NCBI GenBank assembly: GCA_937915455.1
Contig: CALDNN010000196.1
Coordinates: 36,750-100,749 of the forward strand
Direction of reading: 5' to 3'
Source: Pelethousia sp002409725
Lineage (GTDB): Bacteria > Bacillota > Clostridia > Christensenellales > CAG-138
Length of the DNA: 64,000 bases
Shown here: in pieces, positions 24,468 through 33,832 of the stretch
Layout: every line of letters starts with the position of its first letter
Position numbering within the stretch: position 1 is the first letter of the stretch
Program-made: the position numbers and the translations under genes
The notes under the pieces: model-generated
Told to the model about the DNA's origin: nothing
Database searches by the model: none
What the model saw: only the letters and a program-made list of their open reading frames with translations

Positions 24468-24539
24468 GCTCGCTCCTGAAGGGGCAGATGGCCTGCAGCC
24501 CGCCGCCCGAGATATACCATACTATTATAACAGATTTAT

Positions 24540-24932
24540 TCAATAAGGCGAGACAAGATTCACAAGATAGGCCGCATAGGCCCCCAGGGCGGAGATGGGT
24601 AGGGCCATGAGGCACCAAAGCAGGGAAAAATCCAGGCAAACCTGGCCGTAGAGGTTGCGGGACCGGGTGGAATAATCCCACACGCCCAGGCCCAGATGGC
24701 GGTTTACTGCACAGCCGCAGAGGAATTCCGCAGCCGTGATAACCAACCCCGCCAACAGGAACCGCAGGGGCCAGGCCGGCGCATAGCGTAAAAAGAGGGC
24801 GCTAAGGAGCATGCAGCAAAGGCCGCCCGTAATAAACATGGATAGGTGGCTGCGGCCCCGCCAGGCAAGCTCGAGCAGCAAATACAGCAGGCCGCCAATG
24901 ATAAATGTAAACAAACTTTGAAGCATAACCAT
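24540..24932 (-). CDS. Putative ABC transporter permease, CmpB/type IV family
   Basis: A 130-residue membrane protein with about four hydrophobic helices and the GVWDYSTRSRNLYGQVCLDF segment that marks this family (PF06541-like). The WDYS and NLYGQ motifs match well. Despite the family name, a transport function is not shown. It stands alone, 72 bases upstream of the flippase gene on the same strand. Confidence 0.75.
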   Translation of the reverse strand: MVMLQSLFTFIIGGLLYLLLELAWRGRSHLSMFITGGLCCMLLSALFLRYAPAWPLRFLLAGLVITAAEFLCGCAVNRHLGLGVWDYSTRSRNLYGQVCLDFSLLWCLMALPISALGAYAAYLVNLVSPY

Positions 24933-24958
24933 AGGCTTCTATTTTCCAGGCTGCATTA

Positions 24959-24987
24959 TTCAAAAAAGAGGCGTAGCATGGTATAAT
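24959..24987 (+). promoter_or_regulatory. Candidate promoter of the glycerophosphodiesterase gene
   Basis: TTCAAA, 17-base spacer, TATAAT, about 48 bases before the start codon. Confidence 0.45.
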
Positions 24988-25034
24988 ATCCATAATTGGA
25001 GGAATATTGACAAATTTCCAGGAGGTATCACACG

Positions 25035-25763
25035 ATGTCAACAAAGGTTTGGGCCCATCGCGGGGCCAGCGCCTACGCGCCGGAAAACACCATACCCGCC
25101 TTCCGCCTGGCCATGGAGCAGGGCGCGGATGGCATTGAGTTGGACGCGCAGCTTTCTAGCGACGGCAAGCTGGTGGTGATCCACGACGAATGGGTGGATC
25201 GTACCAGCAACGGCAAAGGCCGGGTTGTGGATATGACCTGCCAGGCGCTTAAAAAGCTGGATTTCTCCGCTGGCATGCAGGATTATGCCTTTACCCGCAT
25301 CCCCACGCTCAAAGAGGTCTATGGCCTGCTAAGGGGCAGCGGCCTCACCGTGAATGTGGAGATCAAATACGGCGAGGTGGAATATCCCGGCATTTGGGAT
25401 AAGCTGATCCAGCTCGAGCGGGAGATGGGCATGCAGGGCAGGGTGACGTATTCCTCCTTTAACCATTATGTGCTAAAAAAGATCCGCGAGCTGGATCCTG
25501 ATGCTGAGATCGGTCTGCTGTACAGCGGCGTTCTGGTAGACCCCTGGGTCTATGCCGGCTACCTTAAGGCGGATGCCATCCACCCGCATTATAAAGCCGT
25601 TCTGGGCAGCCCCGGTCTTTTAGAGGGCTGCCGGGACGCCGGCGTGGCCGTGAACGCCTGGACTGTGAACGACCCGGACGCGGCCCAGCTGCTGGCCTCT
25701 TCCAATGTGAATGCAATCATCACCAACTGCCCCGATGTCGCCCTGCGCGCCATCGGGCGCTGA
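25035..25763 (+). CDS. Glycerophosphodiester phosphodiesterase
   Basis: A 242-residue cytoplasmic GDPD of the UgpQ type, releasing sn-glycerol-3-phosphate from glycerophosphodiesters. Catalytic HRGASAYAPENT is near residue 8, metal-binding GIELDAQLSSDGKLVVIHDE at about 34-53 and the late NVEIKYGE strand present. There is no signal peptide. AGGAGG precedes the ATG. The VanW gene begins 15 bases downstream, so the two may be co-transcribed. Confidence 0.93.
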   Translation: MSTKVWAHRGASAYAPENTIPAFRLAMEQGADGIELDAQLSSDGKLVVIHDEWVDRTSNGKGRVVDMTCQALKKLDFSAGMQDYAFTRIPTLKEVYGLLRGSGLTVNVEIKYGEVEYPGIWDKLIQLEREMGMQGRVTYSSFNHYVLKKIRELDPDAEIGLLYSGVLVDPWVYAGYLKADAIHPHYKAVLGSPGLLEGCRDAGVAVNAWTVNDPDAAQLLASSNVNAIITNCPDVALRAIGR

Positions 25764-25778
25764 AAATAAAGGGAGCTT

Positions 25779-27803
25779 ATGGATAAAGGACGGGAGGAAC
25801 TGAGCCTGCCAAGCTACATGCAGGTCAAGGGCGCGAATCAATCGTCCTCGGCTTTGCGTGCGCGAAAACGAGCGCAACCAGTCGGCAAAGCGCTCGCCCG
25901 GCAGGCCGCCCCCGAACAGATCACCCTGGATGAATTTGCAGCCTCCGCTTCCCCCAAGCATAAGGCTAACCGGCCCGGCGCAACCCGCCAGAGTGCTTCC
26001 CAGGCCAAGCGGGCAAGGCCCGCAAGCCGGATCAGCCAAAGCGCCTCCGCGAACGCATTGGCCCGCATGTCCCCAAAGACCGCGCAGGGCGAGCTGCGTA
26101 GCGGCCCCGCGCCGGTGAAAATGGGCGGGCAAAAGAGCGCCTCCTCCCGGCGGGCTGCAGGGAATGCGATCCGCAGCGCAAATGCCGCAACAGCCAAACG
26201 GCCGGCGCGGGCGCGGCGTGCCGCAAGCGGCCTCGATATGACCTCCTCCCGCATCGCCAACCAGCCCCGGCGGGTAGAGGAGAAACAGCAGCGCAAAAAA
26301 GGCGCGGGCATCCACATCGGCAGGCTGCTGCTGGTGCTGCTGGTGCTCTCGGGCCTCTTCGCCGGCATTTACGCCCTGGCAAAGAGCCTTCCCAGCGCGG
26401 CCGGGGCGGCGGGGGATAGCATAGACGTGGGCGCCACGGCCAAGCTGCCCAAGGGCGTAAGCATATTGGGCATAGACGTTGGCGGGCAAACCAAATCCGC
26501 CGCGCGCGGCGCCGTGCTCGAGGCTGCGGAGACAGCCCTTGCAAAGGCCCAGGTAACGCTCAAGCTGGGGGAGGAAAGCTACGTCATCAAGGGCAGCGAC
26601 ATGGCCCTAAGCTACGATATCGAAGCTGTGCTCGATAAGGCCCTGGCCTACGACCCCGATGAAGCGGATAAGGCCGGGGTGGTGGATGTGACCGGCGGCG
26701 CTTCTGCAGCGCCCGGCGAATTCAACAATATTTTCACCTGCGATGCGGCGGCTCTTCGGCAAGCTGTGGAGGAGATCGCGGCCCAGTTCGATATAGAGCC
26801 GGTCAACGCCATCGGCAAGCCGGCCATGAACGCGGATCATACCGTTTCCTTCGAGTATCAGGAGGGTAAAACGGGCCGGGCGCTGGATGTGGATGCCACC
26901 GTGCAAAAGATCGAAGATATGCTGGCCAGGGGCATTTACACAGCCCAGATCGAGGGCGTATACGGCAGTGTGGAGCCGGCCGTGACCGGGGCTATGCTGA
27001 CCCAGGAGATGGGTATGCGCGGCAGCTTTACCACCAAATACGCCACCATCGGCAGGGTCAGCGCGGATACCCCCACCATTGAGAACCGGGTGTTCAACAT
27101 CCATAAGGCCGCGGATATCATCAACGGCTGCCTGGTGGCCCCGGATGAGGAATGGAGCTTCAATACCTTTGTCGGCCCGCGCACCCTGGCAACGGGCTGG
27201 AAGGAGGCCAAGGGCATTGCCGATGGCAAGGAGTACACCATGCAGGCCGGCGGCGGCATCTGCCAAGTCTCTACCACCCTTTACAACGCCCTGCGCCAAT
27301 CCAAGGTCACCGTAACGGATCGGCGCGCCCACAGCATTCCTTCGGATTATGTGGATCATGGCTTGGACGCTACCGTGGATTATGCTATGGATCTCGACTT
27401 GAAATTCATAAACGACACCGGCGCGCCCCTTTACCTTTTCGCCTATTTTGAGGACGACCCGAATGGCCGCCATATGGAATACATCACCTTCATCATCTAC
27501 GGCAAGCCGCTGGAAAACGGCGTAAGCTACAAAATGCGCAGCGTGATCGCCGACCAAAAGCAGCGTACGGATGTGAAATACACACAGGATGAAACCATTC
27601 CCCGGGGTTACAAGGTGGTGACCATCGAATCCCGGCCCAGCTATATGGCCGAGGTCTACCTCGATAAATACGTGGGCGAGGGCCTGGTGGACAGCGAGTA
27701 TCTTTATACCGATAAGTATGCCGGCAACGCCGAGGAGGCCAAGCTTGGTACAGGCAGCCCAAAATATCACGCGGTGCCCGATGGTGCGGTAGCGGTGGAT
27801 TGA
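25779..27803 (+). CDS. VanW family protein with peptidoglycan-binding-like domain
   Basis: A 674-residue membrane-anchored envelope protein. Residues 1 to about 180 are a Lys/Arg/Ala/Ser-rich, low-complexity cytoplasmic tail. One transmembrane helix follows (IGRLLLVLLVLSGLFAGIYA). Outside lie a repeated Asp-rich domain of the type found before VanW (ISILGIDVGGQTKSAARGAV-like opening) and the VanW domain proper (FNTFVGPRTLATGWKEAKGI; GGGICQVSTTLYNALRQS). A C-terminal beta region could be a G5-like domain. VanW is linked to cell wall metabolism and glycopeptide loci, but its activity is unknown. Confidence 0.88.
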   Translation: MDKGREELSLPSYMQVKGANQSSSALRARKRAQPVGKALARQAAPEQITLDEFAASASPKHKANRPGATRQSASQAKRARPASRISQSASANALARMSPKTAQGELRSGPAPVKMGGQKSASSRRAAGNAIRSANAATAKRPARARRAASGLDMTSSRIANQPRRVEEKQQRKKGAGIHIGRLLLVLLVLSGLFAGIYALAKSLPSAAGAAGDSIDVGATAKLPKGVSILGIDVGGQTKSAARGAVLEAAETALAKAQVTLKLGEESYVIKGSDMALSYDIEAVLDKALAYDPDEADKAGVVDVTGGASAAPGEFNNIFTCDAAALRQAVEEIAAQFDIEPVNAIGKPAMNADHTVSFEYQEGKTGRALDVDATVQKIEDMLARGIYTAQIEGVYGSVEPAVTGAMLTQEMGMRGSFTTKYATIGRVSADTPTIENRVFNIHKAADIINGCLVAPDEEWSFNTFVGPRTLATGWKEAKGIADGKEYTMQAGGGICQVSTTLYNALRQSKVTVTDRRAHSIPSDYVDHGLDATVDYAMDLDLKFINDTGAPLYLFAYFEDDPNGRHMEYITFIIYGKPLENGVSYKMRSVIADQKQRTDVKYTQDETIPRGYKVVTIESRPSYMAEVYLDKYVGEGLVDSEYLYTDKYAGNAEEAKLGTGSPKYHAVPDGAVAVD

Positions 27804-27824
27804 GCGATAATCAGTGAACAAGCA

Positions 27825-27858
27825 AAAGCCCGACGCATGACAACATGCGCCGGGCTTT
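27825..27858 (+). terminator. Terminator after the VanW gene
   Basis: Stem AAAGCCCGACGCATG / CATGCGCCGGGCTTT with one mismatch and a 4-base loop. Confidence 0.65.
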
Positions 27859-28006
27859 GTACTATGCGGGTGACAGGTACGTGAGATGGCAAGTAGGGGC
27901 CGCCGAGGGTGGCGTCCCCTGTATCAGAGGGAACCTTAGGCCTGTCTCCAAAACCAAAGGGCGGCCCGAAAGCCACCCTTTTTATCATTCCGAACGCCCA
28001 GGCCCT

Positions 28007-29260
28007 TTACATATCCTCAAACGCCTCCAGCTTTCCCTTAGGCGCGGGTTTATTATCGCCGTGGCGCGTGAGGGACATGGTCACAAAGGAGAGGGCCACG
28101 CAGAAGGCTGCGTAGGGGAAGAGGGTGTAGTAGCCTACATGCTCAAGCAGCGCGCCGCTGAGGGTGGGGGTGACGATCTGCGCTGCCATGGAGAAGGTGT
28201 AATAATAGCCTGTGTATTTGCCCACGGAGCCCAGCTTGCTGATCTCCACCACCATGGGGTAGCTGTTGACGTTGATGGCGGCCCAGGCAAAGCCGACCAA
28301 GGCGAAGATGACATACAGGGTGGTGCTGAAATTGGTGGCGATGATGCCGCCTGCGGCGAAGCAGGCTGCCAGTATGACCGCGCCGATGAGGATGGTCTTT
28401 TTGCGGCCGATGTGGCTGGCGATAAAGCCGATGGGTATATAGGAAATCACGGCTCCGGCCGTGGCAATGAGCAGGCAGGTACTGGCCTGGCCTACCCCAT
28501 GGCCCCAAACCACCTCCGCGTATTTGGTGAAAGCCGTGGTCACGGCGTTATAGCCCATGAACCAGAAGGCCACGGAGGCCAGGATCAAATACAGGCTGCG
28601 GCGCACAGGGGGGGCGAGGGAAGCATCCACGGCCGTTTCTTGCCCTTCATCGGGCTCAGCCATCGCCTTCTTGATGGCGCCCTCGCGGATGGTGAGCCGC
28701 AGGAGAAATACGCATAGTACCATAATGGCGGCCACGGCGATGAAGAGGGGCAGATAATTGGGAAGGCCCCCATCCGGTTGTTTGACCAGCACCTTGATGG
28801 CAAGGAGGGCATACACACCGCCTAGGGCCCCCATCAGGTTAATCACGGCATTGGCCTTGGAACGGAGGGGCTTGGGCGTAAGATCCGGCATCAGGGCCAC
28901 CGCCGGGGAACGGTAGGTGCTCATGGCGACTAGCAGCAGGCCCAGGGCAATCATGAAGGGGATCAACAGGCCTGGCCGGTCGAACATCGGCAGGCTGATG
29001 CAAAGGACAACCGCCAGCGCCGTGCCGCCGATGACAAAGGGCATGCGGCGGCCGGCCTTATCGCTCAAAGCGCCGAAGAGGGGCAGCATGAAGAGGGCCA
29101 GGATATTATCGAGGGACATGATAAAACCGGAAACGGTATCCCCCAATTCAAAGGTATTTTTGAGGATGAGGGGGATGATGCTGTCGTACATCTGCCAAAA
29201 GGCGCAGATCGAGAAAAAAGCAAGCCCCAAAAGAATGGTTCGTTTGTAGTTGAGCTGCAT
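28007..29260 (-). CDS. MFS transporter (SLC45/sugar-transporter-like)
   Basis: A 417-residue major facilitator with 12 predicted helices. The loop 2-3 signature GALSDKAGRRMPFVIGG and the equivalent IASHIGRKKTILIGAV in the second half are clear. MYDSIIPLILKNTFELGDTV in the first loop and TYRSPAVALMPDLTPKPLRS in the middle match bacterial members close to SLC45-type sucrose carriers. The substrate is not predictable. It stands alone, convergent with the VanW gene. Confidence 0.85.
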   Translation of the reverse strand: MQLNYKRTILLGLAFFSICAFWQMYDSIIPLILKNTFELGDTVSGFIMSLDNILALFMLPLFGALSDKAGRRMPFVIGGTALAVVLCISLPMFDRPGLLIPFMIALGLLLVAMSTYRSPAVALMPDLTPKPLRSKANAVINLMGALGGVYALLAIKVLVKQPDGGLPNYLPLFIAVAAIMVLCVFLLRLTIREGAIKKAMAEPDEGQETAVDASLAPPVRRSLYLILASVAFWFMGYNAVTTAFTKYAEVVWGHGVGQASTCLLIATAGAVISYIPIGFIASHIGRKKTILIGAVILAACFAAGGIIATNFSTTLYVIFALVGFAWAAINVNSYPMVVEISKLGSVGKYTGYYYTFSMAAQIVTPTLSGALLEHVGYYTLFPYAAFCVALSFVTMSLTRHGDNKPAPKGKLEAFEDM

Positions 29261-29359
29261 AGTCGTCCTCCGGCGGATATGATATAATAAAGTATAGACA
29301 ATAATCGCTGCTTTTCTCAGTATAGCGTCAAATTATAACCAATGCAAGGAGGCTTTCTT

Positions 29360-30346
29360 ATGTCTCGCATATTGCTCATGGCCACCGGCGGCACCATTGC
29401 CAGCATACCCTCACCCGATGGGCTGGTGCCCGGCCTTTGTGCGCAGGAACTGCTTTCCTGCCTGCCCGTGCTGCCCTGCCCAGTAGATTGCATCGACGTG
29501 TTCAATATGGATAGCTCCAACATCCAGCCCGAGGAATGGCAGATCATGGCCAAATCCGTTCTGCTCAACATGGGCGATTACGATGGTGTGGTCATCACCC
29601 ACGGCACGGATACCATGGCCTATACGGCCTCCATGCTCACCTTCCTTTTGCAAAACCTACCGCTGCCCGTGGTGCTCACGGGCTCGCAGTGGCCTATGGT
29701 GCGGCCGGATAGCGATGGCCGGGCCAACCTGGCCCATTCCCTGTTGGCTGCCCAGCGCCTGCCCGGCGGGGTCTACATCTGCTTTGGCAGCGCGGTGATG
29801 CGCGGCTGCCGCGCCGTGAAGACCCGCACCACCTCCCTCAACGCCTTTGAATCCATCAACGCGCCCTATGTGGGTACGGTGGTGGACGGCCGCTTCATCG
29901 ACCTGACACTGGTTGAGGCGGAGGAAGAAGGGCGGCATTTCGAGTATTATTCGGATATCGAGCCCAATGTGGCCCTCGTCAAGCTGATCCCGGGAACCAC
30001 GGCCCAGCAGCTTTCCATCCTTTCCTCCTGCGGTGTGAAGGGCGTGGTGGTGGAGGCATTCGGCCTGGGCGGCGTTTCAAATTTCCGCAGAGACCATGCC
30101 GAGGCCCTACGGGGGCTGATGGATTTGGGTATCCCCGTGGTGCTCACCTCCCAATGCCTCTATGAGGCCAGCACGCCGGATGTTTACGAGGTCAGCCGCC
30201 CCCTACGCGAGGCGGGCGTCATTTCTGCGGGGGATATGACCACCGAGGCTGCCGTGACCAAGCTCATGTGGGCCCTGGCCCAAGCCAAGGATATGGTATC
30301 CCTACGCACGCTGATGCGCAAGAATATCTGCGGAGAAATTATATAG
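29360..30346 (+). CDS. ansA: L-asparaginase, type I (cytoplasmic)
   Basis: A 328-residue enzyme that hydrolyses asparagine to aspartate and ammonia. Both threonine motifs are present: MATGGTIAS near residue 7 and ITHGTDTMAYTA near 80. There is no signal peptide, and the length and GSQWPMVRPDSDGRANL segment agree with AnsA. ATG at 29360 follows AAGGAGG by 7 bases. An earlier in-frame ATG at 29342 would include the ribosome binding site and is rejected. Confidence 0.93.
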   Translation: MSRILLMATGGTIASIPSPDGLVPGLCAQELLSCLPVLPCPVDCIDVFNMDSSNIQPEEWQIMAKSVLLNMGDYDGVVITHGTDTMAYTASMLTFLLQNLPLPVVLTGSQWPMVRPDSDGRANLAHSLLAAQRLPGGVYICFGSAVMRGCRAVKTRTTSLNAFESINAPYVGTVVDGRFIDLTLVEAEEEGRHFEYYSDIEPNVALVKLIPGTTAQQLSILSSCGVKGVVVEAFGLGGVSNFRRDHAEALRGLMDLGIPVVLTSQCLYEASTPDVYEVSRPLREAGVISAGDMTTEAAVTKLMWALAQAKDMVSLRTLMRKNICGEII

Positions 30347-30361
30347 CAAATCAGATTCGCC

Positions 30362-30766
30362 CTAAAAAAGATTATAAATGCTCAATGTCTCCGTATCGTC
30401 CCAATAATCCACGATGCGCAGCACAATTTGTAGCTCGGTCAGCAGATTGCCGCTCTCGTCGATCATAGTGAGATCCCGGGCAGCATGAAGGGCTGTGCGG
30501 AGCTCGTCTACCTCCTCATGGTTCAAAAAAAGCTTGAGGGGCTGTTCGGCTTGCGCAAAATCCGCGCACATGCGAGCGATGGCTTCGTCCGCAGCCGTGA
30601 GGTCATCCTGCAAAACGGCGTATTCCGCTTCCCAGGCGGCTGTGCGCAGCTTTTCCGTTACACCGGTGAGGAAGTGGCGGGGCACGGTCAGAAGAAAAAG
30701 AATTAACAAGATCGCCAGCGCGGTGATGATGGAATTGGCCAGGGGGAAGCCGGTGCGCCTGGTCAT
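30362..30766 (-). CDS. DUF4363 family protein
   Basis: A 134-residue protein with one N-terminal transmembrane helix (IITALAILLILFLLTVPRHF) and a helical extracytoplasmic domain. Composition and context fit DUF4363. The ATG at 30766 overlaps the stop of the DUF421 gene by 4 bases (ATGA), the usual pairing of these two families in Bacillota. Function unknown. Confidence 0.75.
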   Translation of the reverse strand: MTRRTGFPLANSIITALAILLILFLLTVPRHFLTGVTEKLRTAAWEAEYAVLQDDLTAADEAIARMCADFAQAEQPLKLFLNHEEVDELRTALHAARDLTMIDESGNLLTELQIVLRIVDYWDDTETLSIYNLF

Positions 30767-31479
30767 GCCGCGCCGCCCCGGATATCCACAAAGCGCACAA
30801 GTCCGCCGTATTTTTGCTTGCTCTGTAGATGCAACGTATCCCCGCAAAGAAAGGCGAAGAGCACCTGCTCTACGCCGGAAACGCCTGCCCGCTTAAGCTG
30901 GCCCTCCAGCCAGGGCAGACTAAAGCCGGATTGACGCAGGGCTTCCTTGTGCACTTTACCATCCTGGATCAAGAGGAAAGGGGGCGCAGTCTCGGGCGGG
31001 GGCAGGGAGAGCGCTTCATAGGTAGGCGCTTGCTTGGGGCCCTTGGGAAGAATGGAAAGGTCGCCGTTGGTTTCCAAAATGGCGTAATCCACCTCCGCCA
31101 GATCGAAGATATCCTTAGCGCGCACCTGTTCCATCAGATCATTGAGGGTATAACGCGCATCTTTGAGGGCCTGCTCGTTGACCACGCCGCGGTTCACCAG
31201 CAACAGCGGCCTGCCACAGAGCAGATGACGGAAGCCCGATGATTTGAGGGAAAGGAGGGAGACCGCTTGGTGGGCCAGGAACAGCGCCAGGATGGGCACC
31301 ACGCCGTAAAGCAGGGGGATGCCCATATTGGCCGCGGGTTCGCTGGCTAGCTCAGCTAAAAGCAGGGTGATGATTAGGTCGAAGGGCTGCAAATCACTAA
31401 GCTGGCGCTTGCCCGTCATACGAATGGCCACAAACACAAGCAAATATAAGATGATAGCGCGCACAAACAGGATGACCAT
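30763..31479 (-). CDS. DUF421 (YetF-like) membrane protein
   Basis: A 238-residue protein with three N-terminal transmembrane helices, MTGKRQLSDLQPFDLIITLL (the family signature) and a cytoplasmic domain with SGFRHLLCGRPLLLVNRGVV. YetF-type proteins are spore or envelope related in Bacillus, with no assigned reaction. The start is placed at ATG 31479, just before the first helix. Confidence 0.85.
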   Translation of the reverse strand: MVILFVRAIILYLLVFVAIRMTGKRQLSDLQPFDLIITLLLAELASEPAANMGIPLLYGVVPILALFLAHQAVSLLSLKSSGFRHLLCGRPLLLVNRGVVNEQALKDARYTLNDLMEQVRAKDIFDLAEVDYAILETNGDLSILPKGPKQAPTYEALSLPPPETAPPFLLIQDGKVHKEALRQSGFSLPWLEGQLKRAGVSGVEQVLFAFLCGDTLHLQSKQKYGGLVRFVDIRGGAA

Positions 31480-31549
31480 AGCCCTAGTTTGCGCAAAAGA
31501 AAAGGGCCGATGCGGCCCAAAGATTGGCAGGGGGCGGGCTGTCACGACT

Positions 31550-31846
31550 TCAGAAGCCCCATAGCCTGGAATTTCCCCCGGGGCTCTCCTGCGGGTGATA
31601 TTCCTTGGAGCAATTTAATATGTCCGCCTGCGTTCTCTTTGGCAGCTTGCCAAGCGCATAGGAATATGCGTGCCCGATCATCGCCCTTATGGCGGGTTCG
31701 TCTACCCGGCCATCCACGAAGACGGTATTGCCGTAGGATTGCTGCCTGGGCGGATAGTGATAGGGCCTTAATACGAGGCCCGGATACTGCTGCCTAAAGA
31801 AATCACCGTAGGCGGGTTTACAGCGCAAGGTTATCATGGGGATCAT
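31550..31846 (-). pseudogene. Truncated MmcQ/YjbR-family protein
   Basis: A 98-residue ORF that matches only the C-terminal half of MmcQ/YjbR proteins (CyaY-like fold): ITLRCKPAYGDFFRQQYPG, then GNTVFVDGRVDEP, then AYSYALGKLPKRTQ. The expected N-terminal half of about 40-50 residues is absent. The 65 bases between it and the trmO stop hold a hairpin instead. Probably a remnant, though a short functional form cannot be excluded. Confidence 0.55.
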
Positions 31847-31910
31847 GGCCTCGCGGGAAATTCGGTCACGGGCGCGGCCAATCCGCGCCCGTAAAATGTG
31901 TATGGTAAAA

Positions 31911-32387
31911 TCAGAAGTTGAACACGCTTGCCCAATTGAAATCGCCGGAATCCTCGCAGCAGGGCGGCCAGTCCGCGCACCAGTCTGGCACGGCGGGGCT
32001 GGCGACTCGATCGAGGCTGGGGGTATAGGGCTTGATATCCAAAAGCGGGCTGCCATCGTCTGCATCGATATAGGCCAGGCCCACGATGGCGTTCTGCAGG
32101 TCAAGATAGGTCACCTGGGCGCAGGAGAGGGCGATCGGGTTGGGTCGCTCCGGGGAACGCGTAGCAAATGTACCCAGCACGGCGGGCGCATGCTTATAGG
32201 GGGCGTGCTCGGTCAACCGGCTTCTTGCGCGGCTATTATCGCATCTCGAAAACCACCAGAGGATATTGAGATGGCTGAAGCCCTCCAAGCCGGTGAGCGC
32301 GGCCGTATATCGTGGATCCAGCTCCAGGCGCATACCGTCTTCGTCGGCCCGGATCAGGCCGATCTTTTTAATTTTATATTCTTCCAT
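31911..32387 (-). CDS. trmO: tRNA (N6-threonylcarbamoyladenosine37-N6)-methyltransferase TrmO
   Basis: A 158-residue member of the TrmO/TsaA/VirR family, SAM-dependent enzymes that methylate t6A37 in threonine tRNAs. The core motif GTFATRSPERPNPIALS is at about residues 70-86, preceded by GFSHLNILWWFSRCD. The C-terminal part LLDIKPYTPSLD is typical. Start ATG at 32387 follows GGAGAT. Confidence 0.85.
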   Translation of the reverse strand: MEEYKIKKIGLIRADEDGMRLELDPRYTAALTGLEGFSHLNILWWFSRCDNSRARSRLTEHAPYKHAPAVLGTFATRSPERPNPIALSCAQVTYLDLQNAIVGLAYIDADDGSPLLDIKPYTPSLDRVASPAVPDWCADWPPCCEDSGDFNWASVFNF

Positions 32388-32762
32388 AAACGATCTCCTT
32401 GTTTTGATCTATTTACGGCGCCGTAATTTCAGTTTAGCAGAAGTTTGCTACACTTCAACCCTTTTTTTCAAACATGATCGGCTTTTTTCAGCGCATGTCT
32501 CCGTCGACTTTTCAAGGCGTATTTTTGCATTGCAAAGCGCACCTGCAGGTTTTCTTTTCCGCCTATGCAGCGGCTTCGCGCACATGGCGATGAACCTGCG
32601 TGGCCGCCACGCTTTTGTGGAGAACGAAGCCCGGCAGTCTGCCGTCTCGCCCTGCGCGCTCTTTACCAGCGGCCAGGAACATGCTAAAATGCTATATCCG
32701 TAGTTGGAGGGATGTAATAAGGCAGCAACGCAAAGCTGCCGCTGTGATATGAGGTGTATTGT
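32388..32762. other. Intergenic stretch, no recognised gene
   Basis: A divergent region between trmO and the cysteine hydrolase gene. It probably holds both promoters. I see no convincing coding sequence or known motif. Confidence 0.4.
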
Positions 32763-33290
32763 ATGAAAAAATGCTTGATCGTGGTGGATTATCAAAACGA
32801 CTTTGTATCCGGCGCGCTGGGCTTCCCCGGGGCGGTAGCGCTGGAGCAGGCCATCGCAGAGAAGATACGGCAATATCGCGAAAATGGCGATGAGGTGATG
32901 TTCACCTTCGATACCCATGAGGCGGATTACCCGGATACCCAGGAGGGCCGCAACCTGCCCGTGGCCCATTGCCTTCGGGGCACGCCCGGCCACGCACTAT
33001 ATGGCCAAATGGCGGCGCTGATCCAGGAGGGGGACAAGCAGTTCCACAAGCCTGCCTTCGGCTCGGACGAGCTATATGAATACCTGAAAGTAACGCCCTT
33101 TGCTTCCATCGAGCTGGCGGGCGTGGTCTCCAACATCTGCGTTATCTCCAACGCCGTGCTGGCTAAGACCGCCCAGCCGGAAACGCCCATATTGGTAGAC
33201 GCGCGCTGCACGGCCAGCAACGACGCCGGCCTAAACGAAGCCGCGCTCCGAGTGATGGCTGGTTTACAGGTGCGGATCATCAACGGCTAA
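32763..33290 (+). CDS. Cysteine hydrolase, isochorismatase/nicotinamidase family
   Basis: A 175-residue hydrolase. The catalytic triad is visible: Asp in VVDYQNDF near residue 9, Lys in FHKPAFGS near 97 and Cys in VSNICVISNAV near 123. The metal site DTHEADY (D-x-H) near 50 favours a nicotinamidase-like amidase over isochorismatase. ATG at 32763 has GAGGTG upstream. Confidence 0.85.
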   Translation: MKKCLIVVDYQNDFVSGALGFPGAVALEQAIAEKIRQYRENGDEVMFTFDTHEADYPDTQEGRNLPVAHCLRGTPGHALYGQMAALIQEGDKQFHKPAFGSDELYEYLKVTPFASIELAGVVSNICVISNAVLAKTAQPETPILVDARCTASNDAGLNEAALRVMAGLQVRIING

Positions 33291-33293
33291 AGC

Positions 33294-33800
33294 TTATTCC
33301 TTGATCAGCGCATACATCTTCATATCCAGCAGCGCGCCGTTCTTTTGCGCGTTACAGCGAAGTGTACCCTCATAAACAAAGCCGTTCTTTTCGAGGACGC
33401 GACAGGAAGCGACATTGTACGCGAAGGGCTCGGCAAAAATACGCAGAATATCCGTATGTTCAAACACATAGCGGCAGGTCTGTCCCACGGCGCTGGCGCC
33501 AAGGCCCCGGCCCCAAAAAGGCTCCCCAATATAGTAGCCCATCTCGGCTGTCCGGAAATGGATATTCGCCTGGCGGTAAACGCCGATGCTACCCACCACC
33601 CGATTCTCCGCCACAATAGCAAAGGCCAAGGTCTCGTTGGGGTCTGCCGCCAGCATGGCGGTGATATATTCCCGCGCATCCGCTTCTGTGTAGGGATAAG
33701 GTAAGCCGTCCCGCAGGTTATCCTGCACCTTTTTGTTGCTCAGCGTCTGTGCCAGCTCTGCCGCATCTTCCATTTTCCAGTGTCTGATCTCGCATTCCAT
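33294..33800 (-). CDS. GNAT acetyltransferase, RimJ/RimL type
   Basis: A 168-residue acetyltransferase resembling ribosomal-protein N-acetyltransferases. It opens IRHWKMEDAAELAQTLSNKK. The acetyl-CoA loop GYYIGEPFWGRGLGASAV (G-R-G-L-G) is near residue 95, and the C-terminal NVASCRVLEKNGFVYEGTLR matches the RimJ/L subfamily. The start is placed at 33800. It ends 4 bases from the convergent hydrolase gene. Confidence 0.88.
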   Translation of the reverse strand: MECEIRHWKMEDAAELAQTLSNKKVQDNLRDGLPYPYTEADAREYITAMLAADPNETLAFAIVAENRVVGSIGVYRQANIHFRTAEMGYYIGEPFWGRGLGASAVGQTCRYVFEHTDILRIFAEPFAYNVASCRVLEKNGFVYEGTLRCNAQKNGALLDMKMYALIKE

Positions 33801-33832
33801 AACCGCTTCCTGCTTTCGTAAATATTCTCTGT

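Noticed and set aside
32448..32993. A 181-codon minus-strand ORF over the trmO-hydrolase gap
   Set aside because: Half of it is the antisense of the cysteine hydrolase gene. The rest has no family features.
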